A stretch of 64,000 nt of DNA. Origin: Neofusicoccum parvum. Taxonomy: Eukaryota > Ascomycota > Dothideomycetes > Botryosphaeriales > Botryosphaeriaceae. Below the pieces are notes generated by a model. It was not told where the DNA came from and did no database searches. It saw nothing but the letters and a program-made list of their open reading frames with translations. The position numbers and the translations under genes were made by a program. The first letter of the stretch is position 1. Each line of letters begins with the position of its first letter. Shown here piece after piece: positions 11,435 through 21,550 of this stretch. The DNA lies in NCBI GenBank assembly GCA_020912385.1, contig CP087215.1, positions 2,294,001 through 2,358,000 of the forward strand, written 5' to 3'.

Positions 11435-12320
11435 TCTTTAACCACGAAAAAATGGAGTACAATAATTGGAATTACCACCTGAGCGACTGTAGAGTACTTC
11501 TTCCTTACCGCCGTCTTTGCAATTGCTGATAGCCCGTCCTGCAATTTCAATCACGCCTTCATGGTCAGGTTCAACTTCCATTCACAGCAGCCTCGGGCCA
11601 GTTCCTCAGTCGCGGAGGATACGACCAGTAAAGCTGCCGGCCACCAAAACTTGTCCGGCTACCCAGATCATCAAATTCCATCTGCTGGGATACTACGAAT
11701 AGGCTCAATCACGTCAATCATGACTCTGATTACACCGTGAATTAGGGAGTATTGCATTTCTGTGTCCATAAGTACTTCACTCACTCGCGCAAGCTGGAAT
11801 TCCTGGGCTGTGAGCACCAAGCCACACGAGCCACGCAAGCCCGCCAGCCCTGGTCACCATTCGGCCCGAGTAGCAAGGTGGACGTGGCCGCGCATACGCG
11901 TAGGCCCAATCATACGTAGCACTCCTATTGCAGGCAGGGAAAAGCCAAAGCTGGGATTCCGTGGCTTGGTCAAGACGATCAGCAAACCAAGCTTTCTGCC
12001 GCTTTGCTTCGGTCGCGGCTTAGCCACACGACTGCATCTTCTGTGCCGCTGTGACAGTCCATCAGCCGATGGATGAACTGTCATGCGTTGCTGGGAGATC
12101 TGCAGAGAAATAAGCGCCGACGACAGGGCCACTGCAACAAGACAAGCTGTTGCCGGGGACGGCTAGCCAAAGAATTGGCGCTGTCAGTGTGGAGACGGGA
12201 TGGAAGGTGTTTCGTGTGGACACTCCCAGCTTACCGCCGGCCCGCCGACACTTAAAAGCCCGGCGCCTCGACCCCTACGTCGTACGCTTGTGTCGGTGGC
12301 ACTTTTGCAGGTCGGTCACA
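11435..12320. other. Intergenic, no gene recognised
   Basis: No domain, repeat or RNA gene recognised. Small plus-strand frames at 11517-11702 and 11762-12076 lack support. Confidence 0.45.
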
Positions 12321-13583
12321 ATGGTGAAATGCACAGCTCGCGACGTCGGGGAGATCAGGGAGGTGCCCCTGCCAGGACTCCCGATCAACTTCCACACATT
12401 GGCACAGTAAGATGCCGCAACCTGGCCTCGATGTTGCCTTCTGACTCTTTCGCCAGGAACATTTCTTTTGTTTTCAGTGCTGTTGCGATATTCATCAGCT
12501 TTTTCCTCATTTCGCGCCATGCCGCAAATTATTCGAGGCCCGACGAGCAGAAACAGTGAGTCCATCTGTGCGCCCGATCGCCGTGCCGCGTCGTGCTAAT
12601 GGTTCCACCGTTAGAATTATCCGCATCCTGTTGATGGTCCCAATCTACGCGGCGGTGTCGATGCTTTCCATCCACTACTACACGAAACACGTCTACTTTG
12701 AAGTGATGCGCGACTGCTACGAAGCGTTTGCCATATCCAGCTTTTTCACGCTTCTATGCAACTACATTACGCCGGAGCTACACGACCAGAAGGAATTCTT
12801 TCGGACAATCACGCCGCACAACTGGGTGTGGCCTGTGAACTGGTGCCAGAAGTGCACGGGCGGAGAAAGCAAGGGCTGGCTCCGCAAGCCGCAGAGCGGT
12901 CTGACGTGGTTCAACGTGAGTTCCTCCAGCCGTCGTGACTGCGCGCACGAAAAATTAACAAAGACACTGCGAAGATCATCTACATTGCCGTCTTCCAGTA
13001 CTGCTTCATCCGCGTTTTCTTCACCGTCGTATCCGTCATCACAGAGCACTATGACGTTCTGTGCGAAGACTCGCTTTCGCCGGTGTACGCATACCTCTGG
13101 GTCCTCATCTTCGAGTCCGTCGCCGTTACTCTCGCAATGTATTGCCTGATCCAGTTCTACACCCAGCTGAAGAACGACCTCGCACATCACCGCCCATTCC
13201 TCAAGCTGCTGTCCATCAAATTGGTCATTTTCTTCTGCTTTTGGCAGGACGAGCTTCTCAGCATCCTCAACACCGAAGACGTCATAACCGAGTCGAAGTT
13301 CCTGGCATACGGAGACATCGAAGTCGCTCTCCCCAACATCCTCATATGCATCGAGATGGCCTTTTTTGCCACACTGCACCTCTTTGCGTTTCCCTGGAAG
13401 GAGTACGTGGTCACCAAGGCTGAAGGACCAGAGGGGATGTACCGAGTGGGCACCTTCAAGGCCCTGGCTCACGCTCTGAATCCGTCGGATGTTGTCAAAG
13501 CGTTTGCACGTGGCTGCAGGTGGTTATTTGTTGGTTCACGCAAGCGACATCTCGACCGCTCGTATCAGCCGACCCAGTCATAA
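12321..13583 (+). CDS. Organic solute transporter alpha / TMEM184 / DUF300 family membrane protein
   Basis: Predicted 364-aa seven-helix membrane protein of the OSTA/TMEM184 (LAZ1-like) family; in fungi a vacuolar or plasma-membrane role is likely but not defined. Four exons keep frame: 12321-12406, 12457-12555, 12615-12915 and 12975-13583. Introns are 50, 59 and 59 nt; the last uses an AAG acceptor. Splicing assembles the family blocks: NISFVFSAVAIFISFFLISRH (helix 1), IIRILLMVPIYAAVSMLS, YFEVMRDCYEAFAISSFFTL, then the cysteine-containing loop of fungal members (WCQKCTGG), FQYCFIRVFFTVVSVITE, FLKLLSIKLVIFFCFWQ and a C-terminal helix pair. The starting ATG is the only one that extends into helix 1 by an in-frame splice. 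The convergent neighbour ends only 89 bp downstream. Confidence 0.88.
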
Positions 13584-13672
13584 GTATGCTAGATGTGATA
13601 GTATCTCGGGGTAGTCTGTCATTGTCGGGCGAGAAGGAGGGGATTCCGCGAATTGTCTTATCCAGCACGGCG

Positions 13673-15250
13673 TTACTGCTCGCTCTTTTCGAAACAAATT
13701 CCTTCAAACCATCTCGCAAAAGCCACGCATCGCATATCCACGACCCGCCAGAACAAGTCTGCAGCCCAGAAGACGACCACAATGACAACACTACTGCCGA
13801 CTAGGAATCCAAAGAGCCAGCTAGTCATGGTTTCATATCCTACAACCGACCATATTGTCGGGGTCAGGTACATGCCTACCATGTGGATTACCGGACCATG
13901 GCAAATGTACAACGCATAACTGATCTTACCAAGGTACTGCGGAACTGCATGGTCGAACATCCTCTGCAACGCGGGCGTGCACGAGACCGACATAATAAGG
14001 AGAGCCGATCCTATGCCATGGATGAATCGTTTCGGGTCGGATATGCTTCTTGGTACAAGGTAAGGGAAGATCCCATAGCCAGTGGCGAATTCGTAGCGAT
14101 GGTTTGGAGCCGAGAACACGTATAGCGCAAGGACAAACAGCGTAATGCGAAGGCATCGCCGGATTCCTTGACTCGTCCAGCGGGTCACCACCTGGAGCGG
14201 AGAGACTGTAAACACATCCCACGCCGGCTTCTCCAGGAGCGAGTCTGTTGTCTCCGCTCCTTCGTTGCTTCTTGAGCGGCACAAGTCTTGGCCATCGACC
14301 TGCCCAGTGTTTCCATAATCCTCAGGAGACGCCCCGGCTTCCGCGACAATCATGTGTCCCTCCGCCAGCATTGCGCCGACCACGAATTCCATGCACTCCC
14401 AACGATCCCAGTAGACGCAAAAGACGACAATCAATGCCATGAGCACAAACCGCCAGCCGACCCGACAGCGCAACAACGCAAGCAGCGCGAGCATCACGAC
14501 AAGGCTGCCTCGCATCTCCATTGGCACGGTCCACAGATGCGGGTCATACGGGTTGTAGTACGGCTGCCAGAAGCTGTGGTTGTAGTACGACCACACATTC
14601 GTCAGCCCCATGGCATGCCCCCACCAATCCTCCAGCTGCTCGCCCAGACTCGGCAGCCGCACGTGATGGTTGTCCGGCATGAACATGTACGGCATCGCCA
14701 CGTACTGCCGCGCGGGCTCCCACAGCCCCAGGCGGATCGTCCACATCGTGACGAACGTCGCGACGAGGGCCGGCGCGTACAGGCGGATGGCGCGCCGGAA
14801 GAGCGACGACGTCAGCGCCAGGTACACCTTCTCGTGCTGGCGGCTGCGCGCCAGTCTGATGGCGCGCGCGGACGAGACGTAGCCGCCGACCACGAAGAAC
14901 AGCGACACCATGGCGTGCCCGGCGTAGGCGAGGCGGAGCGGCGGGAGCTGGATGATGCGGCGGTTGGAGGGCCCGTCGCCCCACCCGTACTCGATCCAGC
15001 CGTGGTACGTCCATATCAGGTGGCAGAGAACGACGCAGAGGGCGGCAACGCCGCGGAGACCATCGAGGTAGGGTGTGCGGCCGGGGCGCGCGGCTGCTGC
15101 TCGCGCGGTTGTGAGGGGCGCGGCGGGAGTGCTGGCTGCAGACAGGGGGGACTGCAGGAAGCTCGGAACGCATGTCCAGAGAAACCGTTTGGTCAACGAT
15201 TGGAGGGCGAGGGTGGCGGCGTTTGTTCGCAGGCGGTCGGAGATAACCAT
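13673..15250 (-). CDS. Acyltransferase-3 (OafA/AT3-like) multi-pass membrane protein
   Basis: Predicted 525-aa integral membrane acyltransferase. Near the N-terminus is PYLDGLRGVAALCVVLCH, which contains the R-X10-H motif characteristic of AT3 proteins. Further blocks: SLFFVVGGYVSS, FRRAIRLYAPALVATF, HLWTVPMEMRGSLVVML, and a C-terminal LGKISYALYICHGPVIH. About ten hydrophobic segments. The frame is open upstream to 15274, but the first ATG is at 15250. No intron is needed. In fungi such proteins acylate small molecules or glycans; the substrate cannot be inferred. Convergent with the OSTA-like gene and divergent from the glycosyltransferase-like gene, so it shares a roughly 500-bp promoter region with the latter. 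Confidence 0.9.
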   Translation of the reverse strand: MVISDRLRTNAATLALQSLTKRFLWTCVPSFLQSPLSAASTPAAPLTTARAAAARPGRTPYLDGLRGVAALCVVLCHLIWTYHGWIEYGWGDGPSNRRIIQLPPLRLAYAGHAMVSLFFVVGGYVSSARAIRLARSRQHEKVYLALTSSLFRRAIRLYAPALVATFVTMWTIRLGLWEPARQYVAMPYMFMPDNHHVRLPSLGEQLEDWWGHAMGLTNVWSYYNHSFWQPYYNPYDPHLWTVPMEMRGSLVVMLALLALLRCRVGWRFVLMALIVVFCVYWDRWECMEFVVGAMLAEGHMIVAEAGASPEDYGNTGQVDGQDLCRSRSNEGAETTDSLLEKPAWDVFTVSPLQVVTRWTSQGIRRCLRITLFVLALYVFSAPNHRYEFATGYGIFPYLVPRSISDPKRFIHGIGSALLIMSVSCTPALQRMFDHAVPQYLGKISYALYICHGPVIHMVGMYLTPTIWSVVGYETMTSWLFGFLVGSSVVIVVVFWAADLFWRVVDMRCVAFARWFEGICFEKSEQ

Positions 15251-15760
15251 GTTTGCCAATGGCAGGAACACCACGTTACGGAGAGATGGGAGCAGATTTT
15301 CGGCGATCGCGAGGAGTCATGGAAAGCAGCAAAGGTTCGAACAGGCAGACCGCTTGTGGCAATCTGGCTGAATTAAAGAAGATGCTGGGCTGGGGAAATC
15401 TACCAGGATACAGAAGACGGTAAAATGGTTTTTTGTCGGTTGGTGAGGCGAGGAGACCTTTTTGCGCATTCAAGGGCCGTCACGGCTCGCATCGAAGGAA
15501 TGCGCAAATTACCGGAGCACGCGATGTAGCTCTCCTTCAGTCAACTCACTCATTCCAGTGCCAAGAATTTGCCCCAATTGCATTTTGCGGCTCACGACGA
15601 TATGCAATTCTTGAGTGATCCTGCTGTAAGGGAAGCTTTTCCATTTAATTCGATATGCGCGTACAGATATCAGAGAACTTGCTGCTTGTGTCTCCAACGG
15701 TCCTTTGCTTCCCACGCAGTACAGCGGTTTCCGGTCTCTACAGTGTTCTATCCTGCCATC

Positions 15761-17245
15761 ATGGGTGGCCAATTCTCTCCCTCCTACAACACAAGGGCGT
15801 TCATCCTGAGCGGTGCCGGAATCTTCCTGATTCTGCTTCTCTTATTCCACAGCTCCTCGTCATCTTCTAGATCACCTCTCTTTGAAACAGAAAAACACAA
15901 AGTTTTGAAGCGCAACTGGTCTGTTATCGCGAAAGATTCACCATTGGAAGGACCATCGCCGGACTTTGAAAAGCCTGAAGGCTTTAAGATTGTGGGGCTC
16001 ATCTTCTACGGGAGGAGAGCGACAGTTTCCATCCTGGATTGCTATCTGCAGGCAAGTCATCGGTTCACACCAAGATACGAGGTTGCATTACTGACGCTTT
16101 TGCATCTTTGTGGTCCAACAGAGGAACCTCGCAGTCAACGGCGGTTTTCTTGACGAAATCGTCTTCCTCGCACGCACTAACGATACGGCCGACCTGGCAT
16201 GGCTTGACGCACGCGTCGCCGCCGTGCCACAGTATCAACGACGCAACCTAACCGGCTTCGAGTACCACAACTACACGAGCGCCTGGGACGGCATCGAGCC
16301 TGGGAGCTTGTACATCAAGATCGACGACGACGTTGTCTTCATCGAAGACACGGCCATACCCGCGCTGGTTGAGACCAAGATTGAGCACCCAGAATATTTC
16401 CTCGTGTCCGCCAACGTGGTCAACCAGCCACCACTGGCCTGGATGCACCGTCATCTTGGTGCCCTGCGACCGTACTTGCCCGAGCTGATACCATCTTTCC
16501 AAGCCCATAACCTGAGTACATCACGATGGCGAGCATCCCATCTGCCCACGTGGCAAGCCCCGCCAGCACTGGGAGGCGCATCCTGGTCGCCGGACGACTC
16601 CTTTGTCCCGCCATTCCAGGGCCATCGCTGGTTACCTCTCGCACCTGGCACGCAGCGCGCGCCCTCTGTCGACGGCACCCCCGTGCACTCCATTGATTAC
16701 GACTACAACCGCGGCTGGTGGTGGTGGCCAGCGGGCGCGCAACTGCATTACAGTTTCCTGTCGCGGCTCGAGGACGATACGCTCTACCGCTACAAGTTCC
16801 GTCTCTGGGACTACGAGGGCCTGCGACTTGGAATCCAGTTCGTTGCAATTTGGGGGTTCGATCTGGTGCAAAGCATGCCGATCCCGGCGGATGACGAGCA
16901 GCATCTGAGCGTGACGATGCCTTATATGACGGGTAGACGTGAGTCGCACGCTTCCCTTTTCCATTTTCCTTCTTCCATCTTTTGCCATTCCCTGATGCTG
17001 CTGCTTCCATCACCAATTGAGTGTTACTGGGCTCCGCCCTCTATGAAAGCGAATCTAAAGCTGACTGGTGTTCGAAACTAATAGATGCGGTCGTCGATGG
17101 GCGAGGACTGGTCGCACACTACTCTTTCGGACCACAGCAGGACGGGATGAGATCGACGGACATCTTAGATCGATACAGGGCGTTTACGGAGGAGAACATT
17201 TGCGTTACCAGTAGTGCTGAGACCATCATCTTAGAAACGAGTTGA
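15761..17245 (+). CDS. Type II membrane GT-A-like glycosyltransferase of a fungal uncharacterised family, with a GC-AG intron
   Basis: Predicted 422-aa Golgi-type protein: short cytosolic tail, one transmembrane anchor (about residues 14-31), stem, then a lumenal domain carrying a DDD metal-binding type motif in YIKIDDDVVF (about 165-167). Other family blocks are KIVGLIFYGRRATVSILDCYL, NGGFLDEIVFLART, DYNRGWWWWPAG and GRGLVAHYSF. Exons 15761-16051, 16122-16938 and 17085-17245 keep frame. The first intron (16052-16121) begins CAG|GCAAGT, a strong GC-AG site, and is required to join DCYLQ to RNLAVNGG. The second intron (146 nt) is long for this locus. Donor sugar and acceptor are unknown; the assignment rests on the anchor plus DDD motif. 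Confidence 0.75.
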
Positions 17246-17656
17246 GATGAAGGCATCAAGCACTAGACATAACCATTAGAGATTATTAATTCTGACTACA
17301 TATTTTAGTGTTTGATGTAAGGAACAGAATCCTATAAGACAAGTTCTCATGGTGTACGTTCGTGGCCCAAGATGGGCAAAATCCCTGAGCGCCGCCTGAC
17401 TATTAATTAAATGCTTTATGATTCAATTGGCAGGGCGCGTATCTGTTTTCTGCCTTGTAGAAAGCTGCACTGCTTGATTTGCTACATCCCAGTTATCAAA
17501 GGCCCGGCTAGCGGTAAGGGAGACTAGCAAAGCTGCCACAGAGTCCATCGAACAAGATAAACATGGCCATTTAAAGAATCACGGACTGACACAAGGCTGT
17601 ACCCGCTTGCTCTCCGCTACATAACCAATTATTGAAACCAAACTATCTCTAAGTCC

Positions 17657-17809
17657 TTAATTCTCCTCCTCAAGTCGGGAAATGCGAGTCGATAGATTAT
17701 TAGCCCTACTTCTTAGCCCTTGAACCCTCTTCACCAGGTCCTCTTCACGCTGCTTCTTTTTCTCGTGGAAGCGTGTAGACGCAACGTTGTTCCGCCGGCG
17801 CTTGTCCTC
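17657..17809 (-). pseudogene. bZIP transcription factor relic (CYS3/MetR-like basic-leucine zipper)
   Basis: The minus strand encodes EDKRRRNNVASTRFHEKKKQ followed by a zipper-like stretch with leucines at roughly heptad spacing, ending LEEEN and a TAA (17657-17659). The N-x2-A-S/A-x-R-F basic-region signature is clear. After the TAA the frame continues GLRDSLV, as expected if a zipper codon was lost to a nonsense change. Upstream the in-frame TAA just before Val-Glu-Asp could lie in an intron ending ...TTAAGTAG (a GTAAGT donor sits at 17916-17921), but no earlier exon or ATG is recognisable. It is either a decayed gene or a captured fragment next to the solo LTR. The rest of 17246-18068 holds nothing else I recognise. 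Confidence 0.65.
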
Positions 17810-18068
17810 TACTTAAGCAAACCGCTGAAGCTCTTTGGCCATACAGTCATGCTGCTCTGTAGCTTTTCAATTATGCGAAGTGTATCTTCCTAAACTTATC
17901 ATTTCAGTCCTGCGGACTTACTATTTAAGCTAAACTCCGTACTGATTTTTTCCCCTTCGTCTTGATACATTGGTTATTGTCCGCAGGGATGTTGGTTCTC
18001 ATTGGATTTTGATCCAAGGCACCAGCGTGTGGCTAAGCATCACCTATTATAAAACTGCCTACGTAAGG

Positions 18069-18495
18069 TGTAACGGCGGGCCTCTACCTCTAAGGATCCA
18101 AACACCAAAGAGGGTGGTAAGCCGTATAGGGTTTACCTTGAGTGGGTACAAGAGAGGGTGAGAGAGAACGAAGTGATGAATGCACGTATCTGAGCACTGC
18201 GTGCGAAGGCCGTGTTACTAATCAATGGTGTAGATTGATTATCGAAGTTGACCACGGAGGGTCAAATACTAGCTAGAGAGTGAAGCTATATATACAATAG
18301 GAAAGCTATGACAGTCTAGGGATCAAAATGGAGGTTGGATCAATCTGAGAGTTGGATCAATGCCAAGGCCTTTGATCCTACTAGTGGGTCTTGCACGTGA
18401 CCCTGAGGTGCCACGTGATAGCCCGTCTTTCTTTGCGGGGCTTCCTCGCAAGTCCCCTCACTTTTCTGCGTCCTCGCAGCGGCTGCGCCGTAACA
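18069..18495 (-). mobile_element. Solo LTR of a Ty3/gypsy family related to the full element at 54 kb, TSD TAAGG
   Basis: The ends read TGTAACGGCGGG... and ...GGCTGCGCCGTAACA, the reverse complement of the LTR ends of the complete element (TGTTACGGCGCAGCC ... CCCGCCGTTACA). Internal blocks also match (ACCAAAGAGGGTGGTAAGCC, GTAGATTGATTATCGAAGTT). It is flanked by a perfect 5-bp duplication TAAGG (18064-18068 and 18496-18500), so this is an LTR-LTR recombination remnant. It is 427 bp against 454 bp in the full element, with a diverged middle; not heavily RIP-mutated. Confidence 0.9.
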
Positions 18496-18646
18496 TAAGG
18501 GTAGTAAGGGCAGCGGCGGCGCCGGGGGCGGGCGTGGAGCCGCACTAAACCAATTCCGGGTATAGATAGATAGATAAATTCATTTCTTCCCGATATAGCT
18601 CCCTTACGGGTCCATGCGGGGCTGGCTATCTGCAATTATTTTACAT

Positions 18647-18674
18647 GGGGGGGGGGGGGGGGGGGGGGGGGGGG
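18647..18674. repeat. Homopolymer of 28 G in the LINE 3' UTR
   Basis: An uninterrupted run of 28 G, i.e. poly(C) on the LINE sense strand, about 80 nt inside its 3' end. Length in the assembly may be unreliable. Confidence 0.9.
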
Positions 18675-18802
18675 AAACCATGTTCACCAGGCAAAAACCC
18701 CTCCTCTCTGCTCAGGTATGTCTTCCTCTCCTTATTCCGTTTTTCCTGTTTACCAGTAGTAGCTGCTGTGGCAGCCCTTCATTCAATCGCTAGTGTACCC
18801 TT

Positions 18803-20311
18803 TCAGTCTTCATCCCGGTCCTCCTGGTGATCCTCCTGGTGGTCCTCCTGGAGTATTTCCCTGGCTAGGCTGAACTGGTTTAGAAGCCCCGTGCGTAGGA
18901 ACCATACTGTCGCTGCCTTAATCCCCTTCTTTGTGGAGAGGAGGGAGTGGTAGTCTGTAGTTCCCGCCTCTTGTAGCATCTGTGCCCTTCCCTGCTGGAA
19001 GTGGTGGCAGAAGAGAAGGATGTGCTTTAGGGTCTGCCTCTGCCACCCACACGGGCAGGCTGGGCTGGGGTGTCCCGGTACCTTGCGTCTGAAGAGAAAG
19101 TCCTCCAGTCCAATATTCTCTGTACGTAGTAGGATGGCGATTGTGCTGAGTGGTTTAGATAGCTCCTTATGTAGGTCTCTAAGCCTTAGGGTCCAGGCCG
19201 TATTCAGGGCTACTGGCTTGTTTCTTCTTTCTTGATTGATATGCGTGGTCCATTGCTCCCTCCATATTTCCTTAAACACCATGTGGATTCTGGCTTTCTC
19301 AGGGAGCTTCTTGGTGTTTGGTTTGCTGCTTTCTATAAGGGAGTTGATTCTCTTGCGAAGTCGTACTCTCCTAGCTAGGCCAGCTGCGCCCTTAGCCTTT
19401 AGCACCGCTTTGGCTATGTCCTTGATGTCCTGGCATGTCCTCTCTGTTACTTTAGCTACCGGATTCTCCTTGGCGCGGAGTGCCTGGGTGAGGGCAAGTT
19501 CATCCAGATGTAGTGGGAGAGAGGGGATTCCTGTTTCATGTTCTAGGACTTTGGTGTTGGTGGATTTATACGCTCCAGAGATGTTGCGGAGGCACGTGTT
19601 CTGGATCTTTTCTAGTAGTTTGCTTGCCGTTTTACGCCATCCTGGGGTTCCCTCTGGGGTATGCCACACCCCACAGCCGTAGGTGAGGACTGGCCTGACT
19701 ACTGCTGTGTAGATATGTCGAGCTTTCGCGAAAGAGGCCCCCCAGGTGGATGCTGCAAGCCTGGATAGAGAGGTATACTGTTTAGCAGCCTTTGTGGCAG
19801 TTTCCTTTATATAGGGTCCCCATCGAAGTTTGCTGTCTACGTGAATTCCTAGGATCTTTACTGTTGGTTCCGGCTTTCCTCCAAATCCTGGGATGCGGAT
19901 TTTTGCATTCATATTGAATTTCTTTGGCCTTCTTGTAAAGTGAGTAAGGTGGTACTTGTCGGGTGCAAATGTTGATCCTTGGGTTGCCGCCCATTGTATG
20001 CATGTTTTATTCGCTTCCTCTAGCGTTCTGCAGTTTTGCTCTGTAGATCTGCTAAATGTAAGGATGTTGGTGTCATCAACGAATCCTAGGGGAAATGTGC
20101 TGCCCCTGCGTAGCTTGGTAAGAAGGTTGGAGGCGAAGAAGAGGTAGAGAATTGTAGATAATGAGGATCCCTGTAGGATACCATTTGAGGTTTTAATTGG
20201 CGGGCTGGTAAAGTCTCCAAAGGATAATTGTGTGGTGCGGTTCTGTAGAAAGGAGCGGGTGAATCTCTCTATCCAGACTGGTAGCCTTGCCATTCTAATA
20301 TTGTGGAGGAG
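18803..20311 (-). CDS. LINE ORF2 C-terminal fragment: reverse transcriptase palm/thumb and zinc-like C-terminus
   Basis: Open for about 500 codons up to the insertion breakpoint, so it has no true start of its own; the first ATG is at 20293. It begins inside the RT domain: NGILQGSSLSTILYLF precedes the catalytic FVDD box (GFVDDTNILTF, where the canonical box is FADD), then KILGIHVD and RPVLTYGCGVWH. The C-terminus has the CPCG...H..C...HH pattern shared by LINE ORF2 proteins that lack or have lost an RNase H domain. It ends in an acidic repeat of DHQE units. It would not be expressed as a working transposase because the endonuclease and most RT fingers are missing. Confidence 0.88.
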   Translation of the reverse strand, partial: LLHNIRMARLPVWIERFTRSFLQNRTTQLSFGDFTSPPIKTSNGILQGSSLSTILYLFFASNLLTKLRRGSTFPLGFVDDTNILTFSRSTEQNCRTLEEANKTCIQWAATQGSTFAPDKYHLTHFTRRPKKFNMNAKIRIPGFGGKPEPTVKILGIHVDSKLRWGPYIKETATKAAKQYTSLSRLAASTWGASFAKARHIYTAVVRPVLTYGCGVWHTPEGTPGWRKTASKLLEKIQNTCLRNISGAYKSTNTKVLEHETGIPSLPLHLDELALTQALRAKENPVAKVTERTCQDIKDIAKAVLKAKGAAGLARRVRLRKRINSLIESSKPNTKKLPEKARIHMVFKEIWREQWTTHINQERRNKPVALNTAWTLRLRDLHKELSKPLSTIAILLRTENIGLEDFLFRRKVPGHPSPACPCGWQRQTLKHILLFCHHFQQGRAQMLQEAGTTDYHSLLSTKKGIKAATVWFLRTGLLNQFSLAREILQEDHQEDHQEDRDED

Positions 20312-20412
20312 CCAATTCCGGGTATAAGAGCCGTAACACCGTGCTGAGCATCATGACCTTTCTTTTATTTTCTCAGAAAGAATGTTAGCGTGCTAACCAG
20401 TATATTCTAGAA

Positions 20413-20748
20413 TGCGGCACTGGCGAGACAGCAATACTCAGCGTTTATCCAGGACCAGGGCCACACACGACTCTATGGGAGGGGTTGGGCTGTAAGACAT
20501 TTACTGGCAGCATCACCCTGGTGAATGATGCTTCTTGGGGCAGCTTCGGCATACGTGGTATCGAAAAGATTACTAGATCATTCGTGGCCTAAGATAGTCG
20601 TGGCCTTAATAAACTATCGTTCCCTAGGCTGCGAAAACTGGGGATACTGACACTGAAAGACCCTAATATTGGAGCCTATCTCGATATCACTCATCTCGAG
20701 GAGCTGGAAAACTTGACTGGACTCAACTATGGTTCGACTCTAGCATGA
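20413..20748 (+). pseudogene. Relic of an LRR / receptor-L-domain (Ecm33/Sps2-like) cell-wall protein
   Basis: One frame reads ...LWEGLGCKTFTGSITLVND, GSFGIRGIEKITRSFVA, a TAA, then LNKLSFPRLRKLGILTLKDP and ITHLEELENLTGLNYG before a TGA. The alternation of short strands with L/I positions and the C-K-T-F-T-G-S-I-T-L opening resembles the GPI-anchored Sps2/Ecm33 family. No start, signal peptide or GPI end remains, so this is a fragment. The family call is moderate; the absence of an intact gene is certain. Confidence 0.45.
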
Positions 20749-21041
20749 GCTGGTGCATCAACATGATACATCACGAAGATCTCGAGCTCAATTTGTAGTC
20801 AGGCCTGATACTAACCGAAAAGATTGTACCGTTAACTGTAACCTTAAGACTCTCGGCTCGGTATTTCGTATAAAGCGAAAGCCGAAAGCGCGAAGCCAAG
20901 AATCTTCGCCAAGCTTATTGAAGGAATGAAAAGCCGAGGCGGTGAGAGATCTCGTGAATTTCCTTATAAGAATGAGTTGCGCTGCCTTTCTCAGGTTCAC
21001 AGTAACGCGGAAAACTCGAATTCATTTTTTGTCTGGCTACA

Positions 21042-21550
21042 ATGGCATCCTCATCGTTGAACTCCATTCCCTTGGTCGTTATCGGCTACGGACGCAAGAA
21101 CGCCGAAATTTTCATGCCCCCGCTATACGAAGACACTCCCTACGTCATGATCGCCTGTATGGATCTCGCCGAAACGAAAAAACCATACCAATACACGCCG
21201 CACAATCTTGCAGTGGTGCTGCACAATTTGTTCCCGCGACCAAAAGCGCTCGTCGTCGGTATTGCGGTTGATCCTTCTTTTATGGAAGAGATGGACAACG
21301 TGTGGCAGGAGTATGTTGAGAGTGTGCTCAAGAAGGAAACCGATGACGACAGTTGGAAAGCGAATGCGATTATCCATGTAAGTCCGAACATGGAGCGACC
21401 CAGAAAGCGTGCTTACACGATAATGCATAGTTGTCGAAGACGCATTACGTTGATCCTAAGGTTGGCAAGCCACCAAAGGACATTGGGTGGGAAGCCGAGA
21501 TGTTTCGGCAGTTAGATGGTGTGTTTAGGCCGGGGGGAAATGGGTATTAA
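21042..21550 (+). CDS. Small fungal protein of unknown function
   Basis: Two exons, 21042-21377 and 21431-21550, joined by a canonical 53-nt intron (GTAAGT...ATAG), give a 151-aa protein. It starts MASSSLNSIPLVVIGYGRKN and contains PPLYEDTPYVMIACMDLAE, NLAVVLHNLFPRPKALVVG and, after the splice, GWEAEMFRQLDGVFRPGG. The motifs look conserved (I have seen similar unannotated fungal proteins), there is no signal peptide or membrane segment, and I can assign no function. It sits isolated between the LINE/LRR debris and the permease pseudogene and is the only intact gene of that zone. Confidence 0.6.

Larger units (their letters stand above)
18550..20326 (-). mobile_element. 5'-truncated LINE (non-LTR retrotransposon) with 15-bp target-site duplication
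   Basis: The sequence CCAATTCCGGGTATA occurs exactly at 18550-18564 and 20312-20326 and brackets a minus-strand LINE. The 3' end carries a short (TATC)n tail on the element strand at 18565-18576. The body is 5'-truncated inside the reverse transcriptase domain. A run of 28 G (28 C on the element strand) lies in the 3' UTR. No RIP-type nonsense is visible, so this is a young or un-RIPped insertion. Confidence 0.92.

Noticed and set aside
20327..20340. GCCGTAACA next to the LINE as another LTR end
   Set aside because: Only a short match to the LTR terminus, no further LTR sequence and no TSD.
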